From positions 98,593-162,592 of the forward strand of contig JAIESW010000023.1 of assembly GCA_019745565.1 (NCBI GenBank): a DNA stretch of 64,000 nt. Direction: 5' to 3'. Made by a program: the position numbers and the translations under genes. Below the pieces are notes generated by a model. The model saw nothing but the letters and a program-made list of their open reading frames with translations, made no database searches and was not told where the DNA came from. This DNA comes from Burkholderiales bacterium. GTDB lineage: Bacteria > Pseudomonadota > Gammaproteobacteria > Burkholderiales > Ga0077523. Below are positions 37,401 to 43,400 of this stretch, one piece after another (within the stretch, counting starts at the first letter, position 1; every line of letters starts with the position of its first letter).

Positions 37401-40400
37401 AATTGGTGGATGCCGCGCCGGCGTTGCGACGCCCTTCGAACAGCAGCGTGTACGTCCCCGTCGAAATCAGGGTGGTCACGTCGATGTCGCTGCCGATTCC
37501 GGTGTTGAGAATCTGGTCGCCGTAGGGATTGATCAGTCGCCAGCTGCCGTTGCCGTTGGCGAAGGCCTGCATGTCGAAGTAGTAGCGCTCGCCGGCGACT
37601 GCATCGAAGCGGTACATCGCCGTCTGCGTGGCCGGATTCAGCACCACGGTCTGCGGAGTCCCCGGGGTCAGCGCCTGGGCCGCCGCGAGATCGAGCAGGC
37701 GGAACGCGTAGCTGCCGGTCAGTTCGGCGGGACCGTCGATGACCAGCGTGTAGTTGCCCGCCACGAGGTCGAGCACCGGGGTACTGCCGAAGTCCTGCGC
37801 GTCGGTGCCGCGGAAATCGCGCGCGTTGACTACCGTGCCGCGCGGTCCGGTCAGGGTCCAGTTGAAGGCGGCGTCCGTCAGCACGTCGAACACGATCTGG
37901 CGGCGGTCGGCCAGCGTGAACGTGTAGGCGTCCTTCTCGCCCTGCACGCCGATCGTGCCGTTGACCGTGGCACCCAGCGTGAGCGCGGCGGTCTGGTCCG
38001 CGATCCGCTGCGCGACGAAGCGGTAGTTGTTCGCCGCGACAGTGTACGGCTCGCCTTCGATGCTGAGGACGTAGGCACCGGACTGCGGCAGAGTGACTTC
38101 GAGATCGCCGGAAGCGACGCCGCCCTGGCCGTTGTACGCGACCAGCTGGCCCTGCGGGCCGGTCAGCCGCCAGGCGATGTCCGAGTTGCCGATCTGCTGG
38201 AGATCAAAATACCAGCGCTCGCCGGCCACACCGTCGATGCGGTACAGATCGGTCTCGTTGCCCGGATTGAGCGTGCCGTCGACCACCTGGCCGGAAGTCA
38301 CCGCCGTGGCAGTGCCAAGGTCGAGCAACTGGAAGCCGTAGTTGCCGGTGAATCCGCTCTCGCCGCGCAGGCGCAACACGTAGCTGCCGGGGTCCAGGGA
38401 CAGCACCGGATTGCTGCTGCCCAGGCGGGCCGAGTCGGAGTTGTAGAACCGTGCGCCGTCGACCACGATCCCGCGCGGCCCCTCGAGACTCCACAGCAGC
38501 GAGAACGCGTCGGTGCGCGAATCGAACACGATGCGCTTCGCCGCGGACAGCGTGAACGTGTACGTGTCCACCTCGCCGGCCGCGGCGATGCTGCCCGTCA
38601 CCGGCGCACCGAAGCCGATGTCATTCGGCGTCACCGGCGCCGGCGGCGTGTTGCCGCGCGCCTCGACGTTGAAGCTGTAGCTGACGATGGCGGTCTGATC
38701 CACCGGGCCTTCCACGAGCAGCGTGTAGCGTCCGGCGACGCTCAGCGTCCGTTCCGCGGTATCGGAAAAACCCTGGAAGAAGACCTGCCGCCCCGCAGGA
38801 TCGAGCAGCCGCCAATAGGCGGACCCGCCGCTCAGTGTCCGTTGATCGAAGAACACGCGGTCGCCGGCAACGGCATCGAACGCGTACAGCTGCGTGGCGT
38901 TGCCGGGCAGCAGAGTGCCCGTGACGCCGGCGCCGGCTGCGGATTGCTGGCTGATCAGCGTCGCCGTCGCGAGGTCGAGCAATCGAAACGAGTAGTCTCC
39001 GGTCGCGTCCCCCGTGGGGTCGATGACGAGGGTGTAGTCGCCGGCAATCAGGTCGAGCGTCGGGGTGGAGCCGAAAGTGTTGGCGTCGGAACTGCGCGTA
39101 GAACGGGTCGTGATGACGTCGCCGAGCGGGCCCTTCAGACTCCACTGGAAGTCGGTGCCGTTCAACGCGTCGAACACGATCGACTTGCGATCGGACAGCG
39201 TGAACGAGTAGATGTCGCGTTGGCCCGTGGTGCCGATGGTCGCGGCGATGGTCGAGCCGAGCGCGAGGGCGCGGGTGACGTCGGTCACCGGTTGCACGTT
39301 GAAGGTGAACGGATTCGGCGCCAGGTTGTTGCGCCGGCCCTCGAACAGCAGCGTGTAAGTCCCCGTGGTGGCCGCCGCCAGCACGTCGACGTCGGTGCCG
39401 ATCTGCGAGTAGACCAGCTGGTCGCCGAAAGGGTCGATCAACCGCCAAGTGCCGTCGTTCGTCTTGATCGACTGCACGTCGAAGAAGAACCGCTGGCCGG
39501 CCGTGGCATCGAAGCGGTACAGCGCGCTGGCGGATCCGGGATCGAGCACGCCGGCAAGCGGGGTTCCCGGCGTGATGGCGGCGGCCGAAGCCAGGTCCAG
39601 CAGACGGAAGCCGTAATGCCCGGTCGCATCGCCGGCCGCATCGATGGTGAGGCGGTACGCACCCGGCGCGAGATCGAGCACGATGTTGCCGCTGCCGACG
39701 TCGGGCCCGTTCGAAAAGCGCAGCTGGCGCCCGTCGACGATGGTGCCGCGCGGACCGGTCAGGGTCCAGTTGAGATCGGTGTCGTAGAGCGCGTCGAGAT
39801 ACAGGCGCCGCGCGGTTGCGAGGTTGAAGGTGTAGGAGTCCTGCTGCCCCGGCGAAGCGATGTTGCCGACGATGGCGCCGGGCGCGGTGTCGTCGTAGCT
39901 GCGCCACTGCACGGCGGCCCCCACGGCCACGCCGTTCGTGACGGTGCGTCCGGCGGTCTGATCGAGCGGCAGATACAGCGCGAGACCCGATTCGGCACCG
40001 GTGAGCGGCGCATCCTTCGCGGCCTGGATCTGCGCCTGGGTGCGCGCGAGACTCCACAGACGCACTTCGTCGATCGAGCCTTCGAAGAGCGAGTAGCTGG
40101 CGCTGTTCTCGAGCGTCCGGCCGATCGACAGCGGTGTCGCGAACGTCAGCGCCGGACCGCCGCGCACGGCGGCGGTGCCGTTGGTGGCCGCGACGCCGTT
40201 CACGAACACGCGGATCTGCGGGCTCGGCCCGGCCGAACCGCTGCGATCGATCACGCCCGCGACGTGCACCCATTGGCCCGCGGTAACGAGGCCGCCCACC
40301 GTCTCCACGCTCTGGGTGCCGATGGCGTCGGACGTGCCGAACCAGATGGCACCGTTGTCGCGCACCCACATGGAGTACGTGCGTCGTCCGAAGGTCGTGC

Positions 40401-43400
40401 CCTCCTCCTTGACGGCGATCGGCATCCACGTGTTGGCGAACCGGTCGACCTTGATCCACGCTTCGAACGTGAGGTCCGCGGTCAGGTTGGTGCTCGGGGC
40501 GTTGGCGGCCTCCAGGTACTCGGTGCCGGACAGGTGCAGCGCGCCGCCCACCTGACCCGCGCTCCATTCCGGCGCGATGCCGTAGCTCTGTCCGGGCACG
40601 ATGGCGACGGTGTCGTCGGTCACGCTACGCACGGCGAAACGGAACGCGTTCGGTTCCGCGTTGTAGCGGCGCCCCTCGAACAGCAGCGTGTAGGTGCCGG
40701 TGTTGCGCAGCGTGGTGACGTCGACGTCGGACCCGATGTTCACCGAGTACACCTGGTCGCCGTAAGGATCGATCAGGCGCCACTGGCCGTCGGTATTGGC
40801 GACCGACCGCATGTCGAAGTAGTAGCGCGAGCCGGCGACCGCGTCGAAACGGTAGAGCTGCGTCTCGTTGCCGGGATCGAGCGTTCCCGCGACTTCCACG
40901 TCCGGCAGGATCGCCTGGGCCGATGCCAGATCCACCAGGCGGAACGCGAACGGCGCCGTGAAATCCGCGCCGGCGTCGACCGTCAGCGTGTAGTCACCCG
41001 CCACGAGATCGAGGACCGGGTTGCCGCCGAACTCGGCAGAGTTCGAGCTCCGGAAACCGCGCCCGCTGACCTCGGTGCCTCGCGGCCCCACGAGGGTCCA
41101 CGACAGATCGATGTCGGACAACGCGTCGAAGTAGAGCTTGCGGTCCTGCGCGAGCGAGAACGTGTAGATGCTGCGCGACCCCGCCTGGGTGATCCGGCCC
41201 TGCACCACCCCGGGTGTGGTATCGCCGAGGTTGCGCAGCGTCCCGGTCGGACCGACCGGCCCGGTCGTGGTCGCACCCGAGGTCTCGCTGAACGGCAGAT
41301 ACAGCACGAGGCCGTTCTCGGTGCCGGTGAGGGACGTACTGCGATCGGCGCGGATCTCGTCGAGCGTGCGTGCCCGGTTCCACAGACGCACCTCGTCGAT
41401 CGCACCGAAGAGGCCGGCGTTTTCGTCCCACGTCGGCATGGCGCGACCGATGGTGAGCGGTGTCGCGTACGACGCGGCCGGGGTCGCTCTGGCGGCGGCC
41501 GTGGCGAGCTGCTCGCCGTTCACGATCAGGCGCATCTGGCCCGACACGCGGTCGATCACACCGGCCACGTGGTACCACGTTCCGGCCTGGATGGTTCCCG
41601 CCAGCGTGATCGCCTCCTGGCCGGCCGAGGACAGCAACAGACGACCGTCGGCGTTGAGCCAGAGCGCATACGTACGCTGCTGCCAGTCGTTGCCGGAGCC
41701 CTCGTTCTGCATGCCCTTGTAGACGAGCGACGTCCAGGTATCGAGGAACCGGTCGACCCGGAACGACAGTTCCACCGTCATGCTGCCGGTGAGATCGGTG
41801 GCGGCGCCGTTGGGCACGGCGACATAGTCGAGTTCGGCGAACTCCAGTCCGTTGCCGATGGTGCCCGCTGCGCGGTAGGGGCCGAGGTTCACCGTCTGGC
41901 CGACGGTGATCGGCTGCACCGCGTCGACCACCTTCTCGATCGCGAAGCGGTAGGCGTTCGGCTCGATGTTGTAGCGACGGCCTTCGATCAGCAGCTTGTA
42001 GGTGCCGGTCTGGCCGAGCGTGAAGGTGTCGACGTCGCTCCCGAGCCCGACGGAGAACACCTGGTCGCCGGTGGGACCGATCAGCCGCCACTGCGCGTCA
42101 GCGTTGGCCACGGCCTGCGCGTCGAAATAGAAGCGGTCGCCGGCCTGGGCATCGAAGCGATAGAAATCGGTCTCCTTGCCCGGTCGCAGTTCCGCGCTGA
42201 CCGGCACACCCGGCGTGATCGTCGTGGCGGTCGCGAGGTCCCGCAACCGGAACGCGTAGGGACCGACGTCGTCATTCGGTGCGTCGATGATCAGCTTGTA
42301 GTCCCCGGCCACCAGATTCAGGACCGGATTGCTGCCGATGTCGGCACCGTTCGAGAAGCGGAACTCGCGCGCGTTGACGACGACGCCGCGCGGCCCGGTG
42401 AGGGTCCACGTGATCGAGCTGTTGGTCAGCGTATCGAGATACAGCTGCGCCGTCGCGGAGAGCGTGAACGTGTAGATGTCGCGATCGCCAGGGTTCGACA
42501 GCCGGCCCTGCACGACGTCGCCCAGCGGCTCGCCGACGTTGCGCAGCGTTCCGGTCGCGCCGCCCGCTCGCGGATCGAGAGTGGTGCGCCCGGCACCCTC
42601 GGCAAACGGCAGATAGAGCGCAAGGTTCGCATCGGCCAGTTCGGTCGAGTTGAGCGCCCGGTTGCGCCCGGCATCGATCTCCGCCTGCGTGCGCGCACGG
42701 CTCCACAGCCGCACTTCGTCTACGGCACCGAACAGGCCGGCGTGGTCGTCCCAGCCTTCGAAGCTGCGCCCGATCAGGAGCGGGTTCGAGAACGTCGGCG
42801 CCTGCGCGGTCGTGCTGACCGAAGTTACGCCAACCTGTTGCCCGTTGAAGTACAGGCGCATCTGGCCCGCCGCGCGGTCGATGACGCCCGCAACATGGAA
42901 CCACTGCCCGAGCTGTACGGTACCGGCGACGGAAATGGCTTCCTGACCGCCGGAAGTCATGGCGATGCGACCGTCGCGATTGACCCAGATTCCGTAGGTG
43001 CGTTGCTGCCAGTCGTTGCCGCTCCCGCCGTTGAGTCCCTTGTAGATGATCTCGGTCCACGTATCCACGTAGGCATCGACACGAACCAGCGCTTCCACCG
43101 TCACGCTGTTGCGCAGGTCGGTGCTCGAGCCGTGCGGCACTTCGACGTAGTCGAGATCGCCAAACTCGAGGGCCGAGCCGGTCGGTCCGGTGGCCCAGTA
43201 GGGTCCCAATCCCTGGCTCGCACCCGGCACCAGCGGCCGCGTCGTGTCGGTCACGCGGGTGACGTCGAAGCGGTAGGCGTTGTCCACGGTGTTGTAGCGC
43301 CGACCGTCCACCATGAGGGTGTACGTGCCGGTGTGCGGCATGGTCCGGAGGCCGCCGTCGGTACCCAGGGTCGCGGACCAGACCTCGTCGCCGTTCGGGT